A DNA stretch of 64,000 bases from Acidobacteriota bacterium (GCA_947470805.1 CANIVU010000002.1:1-64000); one strand, 5' to 3'; counted from the stretch's first letter, positions 29,326 through 38,165 are shown. Notes: generated by a model not told the origin, from the letters alone. Numbers and translations: made by a program.

Positions 29326-29961
29326 CTACGGCCTGCCGCCTCGCGTCTTCAGCGCCACTGCCAGCAACCCCGCCGCCAACATTGCGTAACTAGCCGGTTC
29401 CGGCGTCGGCAAGTACACGGTATCCAGAACCGTGAAATCGCCGCTCGAGGTGCCAACGGAGATGTGATAGTCGGCGTAGGTAAACGGCGTGTCCGTAACG
29501 AAGCCAAAGAACGTCGGCGACGCCAGCAGATTGGACGCCGTTTACTGATCACCATTGGAAAATCGAAACACCGGAATGTCGCCATCGGAGTTATACACGC
29601 CCGCATCAAAGGCGATCGCGTAGACCGGCGCCCTGGCCGACGCGCGAATGTACCCGTCGGTGGCGCCCAGCGGCCCCGCCTCCGTCGGCGGCCCCACCAG
29701 GCAGCCGGACCCGCCGCAGTAGCCCGCAAACGTCTGGTGCAAATACCCGTTCCAGGCCCCCGCGCTCAGCCCTTCGAAAAACACTCCATCCACCATCACC
29801 CCAGCGCTGTATGGCCCAGGTGGCAACGGGTTGCTGAAAGTCACGGCCTGAATCGAGCCCCCGGCCGCGGCGGCCCAGGTGGCATAGTCCGAGTAGGCAA
29901 CAACGCCGCCCCATCCAGGCAGCGCGAAAAGCAAAGGCAAAAGCCAGGAATAGATTCGCAT
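29326..29961 (-). pseudogene. PEP-CTERM surface protein interrupted by one in-frame TAA
   Basis: From the ATG at 29961 a signal peptide (MRIYSWLLPLLFALPGWGG) leads into a secreted beta-rich domain (YSDYATWAAAAGGSIQAVTF). The frame hits TAA at 29542-29544 right after FRFSNGDQ. It then continues open in the same frame for 71 codons (FFGFVTDTPFTYADYHISVG) to a PEP-CTERM tail: PEPASYAMLAAGLLAVALK and then RTRGGRP-like basic residues, ending at TAG 29326-29328. Since the sorting signal lies past the stop, the short product would not be anchored by exosortase. A single substitution restores the full 211-residue protein. Recent nonsense mutation, sequencing error or stop readthrough are the options. 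Confidence 0.8.
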
Positions 29962-30025
29962 ACCATCGAATGCGCATGGCCCCATATTTCGGGGGCAACC
30001 CGTCCCCTGATATCCTAGCTAGTTC

Positions 30026-31069
30026 ATGCCTGCGATACGAGATATCTCCGCCGATAAATTTGTCTTTGGCTGCCACCGCTTTGGCTTCGGGCCCGCGCCC
30101 GGCGGCGGCTACGTTGACGTGCAGCGGCACGTGGTGCCGATGGTGCGCACCGCTCTCGAACTGGGTATCCGCACCTTCGACTCCGCCGTCCTCTACCGCG
30201 CCACCCTCCAGCTCGGCAAGGCACTCGAAGCCCTCAACGTCGACCCCAACACCATCCGCCTCCAAACCAAGTGCCTCCGCTTTCTCGGCCTCCAGGTGGA
30301 CAACGCCAAGGAGCACCAGCCCGACGTCCTGCTGCCCAGCATCCCCGAGCGCTACCACGGCCTCACCGACAAATGGGACCCCTCTCCCAAAGGTGTCGAA
30401 CAGCAGATCTGCCGCGAACGCATCGAATTCGGCGGTAAGAATCTATGGGGCGTCGCCCTCCACGATCCGCCGGACATGGCCAAACAGGTCGGAATGAACT
30501 GGGATACCGACATTCGCCCCGCCGTCGCCTTCCTCAAAAAGGCCAAAGCCGCCGGCTTCGTCGAACGCATCGGCCTCGGCATTAAGGAGCCCGAATTCGT
30601 CGACCGCTTCGTGGCCGAAGAACCCGGCGCGCTCGACTACGCCGGCATCACCTTTTGCCCCGCCATTCTCGGGTCCCTCATGAAGGTCATCGAAACCAGC
30701 CACGCGCAGAATTTCGAAGTCACCCTCATGGGCATCAACTACGGCCAGGCCTTCACGCTCACCGAGGACCCGGCCACAGCGCCCCCGTTCCTCTATAACT
30801 ACGAATTCGCCAACGACGCCGAACGCGCCCTCATGTCGAAGTTCTTCCGCATCTGCGGTTCGACGCCGTTAATCCACTTGGCCGCCGCCGTCGCCGGCCT
30901 GCTCGTCGTCCACTTCCCCAAATCGGTCACGCAAATCGTCACCGCCACCAAGACGCCCGAGCGCCTCGCAGAAACCATGCAACTGGTCCGCGAAGCCCAC
31001 GTGCCCGCGCCCGTCTGGGCCGAACTCAAGGCCGCCGAACTCATCCCGCGCGACTTCCCGACGTCATAG
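30026..31069 (+). CDS. Aldo/keto reductase
   Basis: This 347-residue cytosolic NAD(P)H-dependent oxidoreductase keeps the complete AKR catalytic set: Asp and Tyr in RTFDSAVLY near 50-56, Lys in LQTKCLRF near 77 and His in VALHDPPD near 146. It resembles D-threo-aldose/L-fucose dehydrogenase-type members (KFVFGCHRFGFGPAPGG, HAQNFEVTLMGINY). The start has TATCCT 9 nt upstream and no strong Shine-Dalgarno. It converges on the radical SAM gene and the two share 6 bp at their stops (TCATAG at 31064-31069). It may supply or consume a keto/aldehyde sugar intermediate used by the neighbouring aminotransferase fusion. That link is inference. Confidence 0.85.
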   Translation: MPAIRDISADKFVFGCHRFGFGPAPGGGYVDVQRHVVPMVRTALELGIRTFDSAVLYRATLQLGKALEALNVDPNTIRLQTKCLRFLGLQVDNAKEHQPDVLLPSIPERYHGLTDKWDPSPKGVEQQICRERIEFGGKNLWGVALHDPPDMAKQVGMNWDTDIRPAVAFLKKAKAAGFVERIGLGIKEPEFVDRFVAEEPGALDYAGITFCPAILGSLMKVIETSHAQNFEVTLMGINYGQAFTLTEDPATAPPFLYNYEFANDAERALMSKFFRICGSTPLIHLAAAVAGLLVVHFPKSVTQIVTATKTPERLAETMQLVREAHVPAPVWAELKAAELIPRDFPTS

Positions 31070-32149
31070 CGCGATCTGAACCAGCGGCGCCGCCGGCCGG
31101 TGCGATTCCAGCACCAGCGGGCACGCATCGCCGTGGGTGCGGCAGAAATGCGGTACCTTGCCCGCGGCCAGTTCCGTCCGCATGCCAACGATGATTTCGC
31201 CGTTCCAAACATCTTCAATCCGATGCTCCGACGGAGGCGCAATGGACTTCTTCAAAAAACAACACGGCGTATAAATGTCGTGCAGCGGCCGCACGCAAAG
31301 AAATTTCCAAGGAAACAAACAGGGGATGTCGATCCCATCCTCGGCCTGCTCCCGGATGAACGACTCCTCCGGCTTCCACTCGTAGCTGATGTTCAATCCG
31401 CGAAACTCTTCGCTGTCCTCGATTTCCCGCCGGATTTCCACGTATTCCGCATACCCCAGCCGCTCTTCCTCATAGCGGAAGGAATAGCCAAACGACCTGC
31501 TTTCAAACGCCCCCGCGCGCATATCGAACAGGTGGCGCAGGATGATCCGGTCCACGCCCATCGATTGCGCCAACCGCAGAAAATCCAGTACATCATGCCG
31601 GTTCCCGCGCATGACGATATAGCTCAGCACGAACGGCAGCGGCTTGCCCGGCCGCAACTCGGCGTGCAGCGCCGCGAACCGCCGCAGATTGCGAATCACA
31701 ACGTCGAACCCCTTGCCCTGATACTGAAAATACGTGGCCTCCGTGGCGGCGTTCATGCTCACCGCGAACTCCAGTTTATCGGCGTGCGCGATCAGAAACC
31801 GCGACCGCTTCTCCGTCAACAGTTGCCCGATCGTCGTGAACCCGAACTGCACGCCCGCCTCCGATAGCCGTTGCACCACGGTCTCGTGTCCGGGGTAGAG
31901 TTGGAACTCGCCATACGTGCAGTCGTTCACCCGGCGCGCCTGCAGCAGATACGGCCAATACTGGTTCAGCAGGTCATCGGCAATGTGCCCGGGCGCCACA
32001 TAGCCCACGGCATTCTTCCCCACGCAATACGTACAAGGCGGGTTCACATGGCACTGGCCGGTGAACTCAATATTCACCGTCTCCGGCAGGCTCTCCAGAT
32101 ACGTGCGGCCCTCGCGAATCTCCCGCAGCAGCAACGCGCGGTCGCTCAC
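31064..32149 (-). CDS. Radical SAM protein with CX5CX2C cluster motif and Cys-rich C-terminus
   Basis: This 361-residue protein has a radical SAM core beginning at TGQCHVNPPCTYC. The cluster cysteines are C33, C39 and C42, so the spacing is CX5CX2C instead of the usual CX3CX2C. The C-terminal part has a set of cysteines (CLFPWKFLCVRPL, YTPCCFLKKS, HFCRTHGDACPL) like an auxiliary SPASM/twitch iron-sulfur site. The start overlaps the stop of the upstream fusion gene by 4 bp (ATGA), so translation is coupled and equal expression is expected. The reaction is unknown. Acting on the amino product or the keto precursor of the fused aminotransferase is the simplest guess. Confidence 0.85.
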   Translation of the reverse strand: MSDRALLLREIREGRTYLESLPETVNIEFTGQCHVNPPCTYCVGKNAVGYVAPGHIADDLLNQYWPYLLQARRVNDCTYGEFQLYPGHETVVQRLSEAGVQFGFTTIGQLLTEKRSRFLIAHADKLEFAVSMNAATEATYFQYQGKGFDVVIRNLRRFAALHAELRPGKPLPFVLSYIVMRGNRHDVLDFLRLAQSMGVDRIILRHLFDMRAGAFESRSFGYSFRYEEERLGYAEYVEIRREIEDSEEFRGLNISYEWKPEESFIREQAEDGIDIPCLFPWKFLCVRPLHDIYTPCCFLKKSIAPPSEHRIEDVWNGEIIVGMRTELAAGKVPHFCRTHGDACPLVLESHRPAAPLVQIAL

Positions 32150-35100
32150 AGCTGCTTCTCCGACGGCACCACGGTCCGGCGCTCCACCGGAAGGCGCGGC
32201 ACCTCCAAATACGCCTGCGGATCCGCCGCCGCCATCGCCGCCGCCACGGTCCGTAGCGCCCGCGTGTAGGCTTCGACAATCCGCGCCTGCGCCGCCTCAT
32301 CATGCGCCCGGCAGACGATCACGTACCCCTTCACGCTGATCACCCGGTGCCGCGCCAGTTCCTGTTGCAACAGCGTGTGCAGCACCACGTCCATGTCCCC
32401 TTCCGCCTCCAGGTCGAAAAACTTGAAGTACATCCGGTAGGGCGGCCCAATCAGCGCGGCCCGCAGCCCCAGCGCCTGGCACGCCTCCCGCACCCCGCTG
32501 CGAATCGCCTCACCCGCGGCCCACACCTCCACCGGCACCGCCTCTTCGGCATAGATCTCCAACGCCGCCTTCGCCGCCGCGAACGAATGCGTCTCCCCCT
32601 TCATCGTCGGCGCGTACATGATCCGGTCCACGTGATTCATCAACAACCCCTTCCGGCTCACCAGCGCCGATAGCGGCATCCCATTCGCAATCGCCTTCCC
32701 CAAACACGTCAGGTCCGCCGTCACGCCAAACGCCTTCGTCGCGCTTCCGGAGCGAAAGCGGAAGCCCGTCATGATCTCATCAAAAATCAGCAGCGCCCCA
32801 TACTGATCGGCCAGCTCCCGCGCCCGCCGGAAGTACGGCCCGTCCGTCCAGTGCTGCGGATCTTTCGGATGCACGCACATCGCCGCCGGCTCAATCATAA
32901 TCGCGGCCAGGTCCCCCGCGTGCAACGCCGCCGCCTCTTCCAGCGCCGCAATATCCAAAAACGGTAGCGGCACATAATACGCATTGTTCCCCGCCGGCAC
33001 GCCCGTCTTGCCGATCCCCTGCATCCCCGCGAACCAGTCCGCCCACCCGAAATACCCCGCGCCCAGTATCACCTTTCGCCCCGTCGCCACGCGCGCCGTG
33101 CGCACCGCCCACGTGGTCACGTCGGAGCCATTCTTCCCGAAAATCGCCTCCTCCCCCCACGGAAACCGCGAACATACCAATTCCGTCACTTCCATCTCCA
33201 TACGGTGCGGTAACGACAACACGCCGCCGCCCGTGGCCACCGCCCGCTGTACCGCTTCCACCACCCGCGGCTCGCTATACCCCAGTAAATGACAGCCCCA
33301 CCCCATCAGCACATCGGTGAACTCCGCCCCATCCACATCGGTCAACACGCACCCTGTGGCGCGCTCGGCGAACACCGGGAAACACGCCTCTCCCTTGCTC
33401 CGATGCACGCTCATCCCCGGCGAAAAATACGACCGGTTCCGGCGGTGCGAAATCTCCAACAGCTTGTCCGTCACCGACCGCGCCGCCTCCACCACCTCCA
33501 CCGTCAAATCCAGCGTCGGGCTCCCCTTGTCGCGAAACCAGAATTCGTTATAAACCGCCATGTCGAACCGCAGCGTGTGCCGGCCCGCCTGCTCCGGTAC
33601 CTGTGCGTGGATGACGAATTCAGCTTCCTGCCCCGGCCCCACACACGCCACCGCCAGATGCCCTACGGCGTGATACGCCCCATCAACAAAACAACAAAGC
33701 CCCGCCGACTGCCCGTTCGCCGGACTCCGCTCCCATGCCTCCGCGCCCGCGTTCCGCACCACCACGCGGAACTCCACCCGCGCCGCCGCCGGGTAGCTCG
33801 CCACCACATCATGCCTCACCCACTCCGCCCGGTACGCCGGCCGCGTCTGGTGCCGCCAAAAATCCTCCAACGCCAACGTCAACGCCCAATGCGCCGGCGC
33901 CGCAAACGCAAAGTGCCCGTCACCCGTCGGCCACACGGCCTGCCGCAGCCGCACGGGTTCCAACGACAACCCATCGGCCTCAACGTTCAACTCCATCCCC
34001 AGCGGCCACGCCTCCCGCCCCGTATTCCGCAAATGCACCACCACGCGGTCCGAATCCACCTCCAACGACAACAACTTCGCCGACCGCCGCTCCCCGCTCT
34101 GAAAATCCCGCTCATCCCGGTCCGCCCGCGGCACCACCCCCGCCTCCCGCAACTCCAGCATCTTCGCGTGAATCGCCGTCAACTCCCCCGGAATATCAAT
34201 CCCCAGCGAGTCGCACCGGCACGTCCGGTTCGTGCAACTCGCACACCGCGCCTCCTCCCAAGGATGCAGCTTGAAATACTGCAGCGTCGTCGAAATTCCA
34301 AACGGCGCCGTCGGGTACAGGTAGTGGTACGCCGCGCGGAACAGGTAGCTCACCGGCAGTCCTCGGCTGCACAAATCGTCACAATCCCCGCACCGGCTGC
34401 ACAGCGCCGTCTGCAGAATCGGGAACGGCTCCGCCATTGGCTCCCCCGCCACCACGTTCTCCTCCACCTCCGCCACCGACGCCATGCCCGGTACCACCGC
34501 CGCCACCGGCTCGGTGTCCAACAGATGCCGCAGAATCACCGGCGGCGCCGGATACACCGGCAACCCCGCGCGGTACAGCCGGCTGGGAAACGCCTTTCCC
34601 TGGCACAGCAGCCCGCCCGCCAACGGCTTCATCAGCAGCACGCCCACGTCGCGCTCCCGCGCCATCGGCAGGATCTCATCCCGCGTCCGCCACAGGTCCT
34701 CGCGCTCGTAATTGGTCACCGGTTGCGGCGGAGTTTCAAACTCCCACACCGTCTTCGCCCGATACGTCACAAGGTGATGCCCCAGCGGGTTGTACGCCAG
34801 CATCAGCGCGTCAAACACGTCGCGCCGCAGAATCTCCTTCATCTGTTCCGGCGACCCGTGATCGCTGCCGAAAATCCCCTTAATCCGCCCATCCGCCTTC
34901 AGCCGCTGCAGGTACTCCACCAGCCCGCCCGCGCCCCAAACGTTCGCCCCGAACAACTCCTGATCGGAGATCGACGTAACGCCGAACAGCGCAATCCGCT
35001 CCCGCCCAAATGCCTCGCACGTCCCCTCAAACGCCCGCTCGAACTCCTCCCGGCTCCCGCCCGTCTGCACCGAAAGCTGCACCGCCACGCCGTGTTCAGA

Positions 35101-35295
35101 TTCCTCGATCGCCCGCCGCAGTATCCCGAACGCGCCCTCGTACTCCGGCTCCGCATTCACCAGATTCACGCCCAGCGCGAAGGCCCTCTTACACGTCTCT
35201 ATCGCCTGCCGTTCGGGAACCCGCCGCAACTGGTTCGTCCCCAGCCCGACCACAGAAACCTGCAGATTTGTTCGGCCAAGCCGCCGGAATTGCAT
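32146..35295 (-). CDS. Fusion protein: degenerate aldo/keto reductase, 4Fe-4S motif, two beta-sandwich modules and class III aminotransferase
   Basis: This 1049-residue multidomain protein has four parts. An AKR-like domain (about 1-290) opens with FRRLGRTNLQVSVVGLGTNQ. A full 4Fe-4S motif CSRCGDCDDLC is at about 298-308, and a second Cys cluster (CASCTNRTCRC) near 350-362. Two beta-sandwich modules (about 400-610) share an N-x-G-x-x-x-W motif (RNTGREAWPL, RNAGAEAWER). A class III aminotransferase of glutamate-1-semialdehyde aminomutase type (about 620-1030) has PLP-binding IFDEIMTGFR and CLGKAIANG with the Schiff-base Lys near 866. The AKR tetrad is degraded (Asp to Asn in LVNAEPEYEG; Lys and His lost), while the PLP site is intact. 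It lies 29 bp after a kinase gene and overlaps the radical SAM gene. Confidence 0.85.
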   Translation of the reverse strand: MQFRRLGRTNLQVSVVGLGTNQLRRVPERQAIETCKRAFALGVNLVNAEPEYEGAFGILRRAIEESEHGVAVQLSVQTGGSREEFERAFEGTCEAFGRERIALFGVTSISDQELFGANVWGAGGLVEYLQRLKADGRIKGIFGSDHGSPEQMKEILRRDVFDALMLAYNPLGHHLVTYRAKTVWEFETPPQPVTNYEREDLWRTRDEILPMARERDVGVLLMKPLAGGLLCQGKAFPSRLYRAGLPVYPAPPVILRHLLDTEPVAAVVPGMASVAEVEENVVAGEPMAEPFPILQTALCSRCGDCDDLCSRGLPVSYLFRAAYHYLYPTAPFGISTTLQYFKLHPWEEARCASCTNRTCRCDSLGIDIPGELTAIHAKMLELREAGVVPRADRDERDFQSGERRSAKLLSLEVDSDRVVVHLRNTGREAWPLGMELNVEADGLSLEPVRLRQAVWPTGDGHFAFAAPAHWALTLALEDFWRHQTRPAYRAEWVRHDVVASYPAAARVEFRVVVRNAGAEAWERSPANGQSAGLCCFVDGAYHAVGHLAVACVGPGQEAEFVIHAQVPEQAGRHTLRFDMAVYNEFWFRDKGSPTLDLTVEVVEAARSVTDKLLEISHRRNRSYFSPGMSVHRSKGEACFPVFAERATGCVLTDVDGAEFTDVLMGWGCHLLGYSEPRVVEAVQRAVATGGGVLSLPHRMEMEVTELVCSRFPWGEEAIFGKNGSDVTTWAVRTARVATGRKVILGAGYFGWADWFAGMQGIGKTGVPAGNNAYYVPLPFLDIAALEEAAALHAGDLAAIMIEPAAMCVHPKDPQHWTDGPYFRRARELADQYGALLIFDEIMTGFRFRSGSATKAFGVTADLTCLGKAIANGMPLSALVSRKGLLMNHVDRIMYAPTMKGETHSFAAAKAALEIYAEEAVPVEVWAAGEAIRSGVREACQALGLRAALIGPPYRMYFKFFDLEAEGDMDVVLHTLLQQELARHRVISVKGYVIVCRAHDEAAQARIVEAYTRALRTVAAAMAAADPQAYLEVPRLPVERRTVVPSEKQL

Positions 35296-35324
35296 AATCC
35301 CAACCCGAGCCTACCACGCCCGCC

Positions 35325-37424
35325 CTACTGCGCCGATTTCGCCGAAAGCGACTCCCGGATCCGCTGCAACACCCGCCGCGGGTCCACCGTCCGGTCCAGC
35401 CGCAACACATCCTCCGGCCGCAAACCCTGCCGCTCGATCTCCTCCACGCCGCGCGACGTCGCAAACAACGTCCGCACCGCCGGAATCCGCGCCTGCACAG
35501 AATCCGCCAGCGCCGGCCCCGTCATCCGCGGCAGCACCACATCGCTCACCAGCAGGTGCAGAATCTCCACCGTCTTGTGCGCAATTTCCAACGCCTGCAG
35601 CCCGCTCCGCGCCTCCAGCACCCGGTACCCCGCCGCCTCCATCGTCTCCCGCAGCCGTTGCCGCTCCACATCGGATTCCAACGCCAGCAGCACCGTCTCC
35701 TCGCCCTGCAGCGACTCTTCATTCACCGGTTCCGGCTTCGGCCGCACCTGGTTCGGAGCCAGCGGCAGGAAGATGCGGAACGTCGACCCATACTTCGGCG
35801 CCGAATGCACCACAATCGAACCTTCGGCCTGCCGCACAATCCCGTACACCATCGCCAAACCCATGCCATTCGAAACCGGCCCGGTCTTGGTCGTGTAGAA
35901 CGGTTCAAAGATATGCGGCAGCGCTTCCGGCGCGATGCCCGTGCCCGTATCCACCACCGAGAGCGTCACATATTCACCCGGCCCCAACGGAGGCCGCGCG
36001 TCCAGCCGAGTCCGGTTCAACGACCGCACGCCGGTCTGAATCTGCAGCGTACCGCCATTCGGCATCGCCTCTTTGGCGTTCGCCACCAGGTGCAAGATGC
36101 ACTCTTCCACCAACTGCAAATCGGCGATCACCATCGGCAAATCGGCTTCCAGCGACAGATCCACATGAATCCCTTCGCTGGCCATCACGCGCACCAACCG
36201 CTCCACGTTCCGCACGGCGTCGTTGAAACTTACCTGCTTCGTATTCCGCGGATGGTTGCCCGAAAAAGTCAGCAATTGCCGCGTTAACGACGCCCCGCGA
36301 TCGCTCGCCCGCTTGATCTCTTCAATATCGTTCCGCACCGGATCCCGGTCGTCCAGGTTCACCAGCGCCAGCCCCGAATAGCCCGTGATCGCCGTCAACA
36401 GATTGTTGAAATCGTGCGCCACGCCGCCCGCCAGACGCCCCGCCGTGCTCAGCGATTCGGTCTCCCGCCGCCGCTCCTCGGCCTGCAGCGAATTCGTCAC
36501 GTCGGCGCCTGTCGACACCACATGCGTCAGCCGCCCGTACTCATCCCGCAACGCATTGTGGGTCCAGGAAATCGTGCGCATGGAATTGTCCCGCAGGCAC
36601 CACGAACTGTAGCTGTGGGAAGGGAACTCGCCGTTCAACACTTCCAACATCTGCTCCTCGGCCCGCTCCATCTCCGCCGGAGCCGCCACCGCCTGCCACA
36701 CATATTGCCCGCGCAACTCGCCCTCGGAGAACTGCGTCAACTCCTCGCACGTCCGGTTGTACCGCACCAACCGCCCCTCGTGGTCCACCACAATCAGCAG
36801 CGCCGGCAGGTTATCAATCAGCGACGACGCAAACCGCCGCTGCCCGTCAATCTCTTCCTCCGCCCGGTTCCGGTCGCTCCGGTCCCGCACAATCACGCTG
36901 AACCGCTTCTCACCATTCTGCGCCGGCAGTTCGCTCAACACCAGGTCCAACGGAAACCGCGTCCCCGCCTTGCGAATGCCGATCAACTCGCGCCCTTCAG
37001 CCGCGTGGATATAGTTCGCCCGTTTCCGGCCCTTCGCCGGCGGCGGAATCAGCGCCGCAATGCTCTTGCCCCGCACTTCGTTGAACGGATAGCCGAACAG
37101 CTTCTCCGCCGCCGGGTTGCTGCTCAGAATCTCGCCCGATTCCAGAATCACGAAAATCGCATCCCGCGAGAACTTCACGATCTCGCCCGCGCCCGGTACA
37201 ACCACCGGCGCCGCGGCCACCGTCTTCGTGCTCCGTCGCGTCAATAGCAACACGCCAACCAGCGTCAGCAGCATCGCGCACAAGCACCCGAGTGCCACGT
37301 TCACCGCCGTATAATTCGACGCCGGCGTCGGCGCCGCCACCGAGGCAGTGGCCGAAAGAGCAAGGGTCACCGCGAGATTTGCCACGCGGCTTCCAGAGAG
37401 ATCTTTAAGGTAATGGGGGAGCAT
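35325..37424 (-). CDS. Hybrid PAS histidine kinase with degenerate receiver domain
   Basis: This 699-residue protein has an N-terminal membrane helix pair region (ALGCLCAMLLTLVGVLLLTR). Two PAS domains follow (about 95-205 and 210-320), then a HisKA box AGGVAHDFNNLLTAITGYS with the phospho-accepting His near 335. The HATPase domain has DTGTGIAPEALPHIFEPFY and GMGLAMVYGIV. The C-terminal receiver keeps the Asp in LLVSDVVLPRMTG near 624. It lacks the conserved Lys (RLDRT at that place) and has a reduced acidic pocket, so phosphotransfer there may be altered. The ATG at 37424 coincides with a TTAGAAT hexamer. A GTG at residue 14 is an alternative. The gene sits 29 bp upstream of the aminotransferase fusion, so it may sense and control that pathway. 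Confidence 0.85.
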   Translation of the reverse strand: MLPHYLKDLSGSRVANLAVTLALSATASVAAPTPASNYTAVNVALGCLCAMLLTLVGVLLLTRRSTKTVAAAPVVVPGAGEIVKFSRDAIFVILESGEILSSNPAAEKLFGYPFNEVRGKSIAALIPPPAKGRKRANYIHAAEGRELIGIRKAGTRFPLDLVLSELPAQNGEKRFSVIVRDRSDRNRAEEEIDGQRRFASSLIDNLPALLIVVDHEGRLVRYNRTCEELTQFSEGELRGQYVWQAVAAPAEMERAEEQMLEVLNGEFPSHSYSSWCLRDNSMRTISWTHNALRDEYGRLTHVVSTGADVTNSLQAEERRRETESLSTAGRLAGGVAHDFNNLLTAITGYSGLALVNLDDRDPVRNDIEEIKRASDRGASLTRQLLTFSGNHPRNTKQVSFNDAVRNVERLVRVMASEGIHVDLSLEADLPMVIADLQLVEECILHLVANAKEAMPNGGTLQIQTGVRSLNRTRLDARPPLGPGEYVTLSVVDTGTGIAPEALPHIFEPFYTTKTGPVSNGMGLAMVYGIVRQAEGSIVVHSAPKYGSTFRIFLPLAPNQVRPKPEPVNEESLQGEETVLLALESDVERQRLRETMEAAGYRVLEARSGLQALEIAHKTVEILHLLVSDVVLPRMTGPALADSVQARIPAVRTLFATSRGVEEIERQGLRPEDVLRLDRTVDPRRVLQRIRESLSAKSAQ

Positions 37425-37571
37425 TCTAAGGTCTTCACCTGTGATGCTATCGAAACATCAGGACGCATGGCAATCCTGGGACTTCGCATCCGTACTAACG
37501 CGCCAACGGGTAAAGTAACTGGTACTGCATGGGCCATAGACCCTGTCACAATAGGGAGTGGGAGGGAATTG

Positions 37572-38066
37572 ATGGCAGAGTCGTTTTCAGTCCAGCCGGC
37601 CAGTCCGGCGGATGTGGAGTTAATCCTTCAGATGATTCGGGAGATGGCCACCGCCGAACAGCGTCAGGATTCGGTGACGATTACACGCGCTTCGCTCGAA
37701 CGCCATGTGTTCGGGGAACGCCCCATCGCCGAAGTTTTCCTCGGCTACTGGGACGGCGATCCGGTCGCCTATCTTATGACGCAGGCCCGCTACTCCAGCT
37801 ACGGCGGCGCCCCGATGCTCTATGTGGAAGACACGTTTGTACGCGCCCGCGCGCAGGGCCGTGGCCTCGGCAAGAAGTTGATGGCCTTTGCCGCCGCGCT
37901 CGCCGTTAAGCGCGGTTGCGGCTCCATGCAGTGGACCGTCGGCGATTGGAACGCCCCCGCACAGGCCTTCTGCGATCGCCTTGGCGGCATTCGCGAAAAA
38001 GGCCGCATCCACTACTCAATGGACGGCAAAGCCATGGCAACACTGGCCGCGGAAGCCGTTCGTTAA
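37572..38066 (+). CDS. GNAT family N-acetyltransferase
   Basis: This 164-residue acetyl-CoA-dependent acetyltransferase has the GNAT fold: an N-terminal helix segment (SPADVELILQMIREMATAEQ), the substrate strand YLMTQARYSSYGGAPMLYVE and the acetyl-CoA-binding motif A RARAQGRGLGKKLM (R/Q-x-x-G-x-G/L). The ATG at 37572 has GGAGGG 6 nt upstream. Its length is typical. It is divergent from the hybrid kinase. The substrate (a small amine, a spermidine-type compound or a protein) cannot be read from the sequence. Confidence 0.9.
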   Translation: MAESFSVQPASPADVELILQMIREMATAEQRQDSVTITRASLERHVFGERPIAEVFLGYWDGDPVAYLMTQARYSSYGGAPMLYVEDTFVRARAQGRGLGKKLMAFAAALAVKRGCGSMQWTVGDWNAPAQAFCDRLGGIREKGRIHYSMDGKAMATLAAEAVR

Positions 38067-38079
38067 CAAAATCCCCGTT

Positions 38080-38112
38080 CTTTCCACAGCGATTCACAGG
38101 GTTTTCCACAGG
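38080..38112 (+). promoter_or_regulatory. Three spaced CACAG motifs resembling DnaA boxes, upstream of RNase J
   Basis: CTTTCCACAGC, GATTCACAGG and GTTTTCCACAGG follow each other at roughly 10-11 bp spacing. TTTTCCACA (38102-38110) differs from the E. coli DnaA box TTATCCACA at one base and is a known variant form in some phyla. They could bind DnaA as a regulator or be chance. No AT-rich unwinding element is present. Confidence 0.35.
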
Positions 38113-38165
38113 ACTTCCTCGGCTAGGATGGCCGGAAAGTGTTAGTCTGAAAAGAGTTAGGCACG

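Noticed and set aside
29542-29544. Recoding of the TAA in the PEP-CTERM gene as selenocysteine or pyrrolysine
   Set aside because: Those use TGA and TAG; the codon here is TAA. Plain nonsense, error or readthrough remain.
29606-30358. Minus-strand frame of 250 codons starting at 30358
   Set aside because: It covers the start of the AKR gene and the PEP-CTERM gene in another frame, without a signal peptide or family motif.
25600-33000. CRISPR array near the Cas6-like gene
   Set aside because: Both sides were read for regular 24-40 bp repeats with spacers and none were found; the flanks are coding.
33289-35898. Plus-strand open frame of 869 codons rich in Arg, Pro and His
   Set aside because: It lies antisense to the aminotransferase fusion and crosses into the kinase gene. 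Its composition is typical of reverse frames in GC-rich genes.
38067-38165. Replication origin near the DnaA-like boxes
   Set aside because: There is no AT-rich region, no dnaA, dnaN or rpmH gene nearby, and the strand bias does not switch here.
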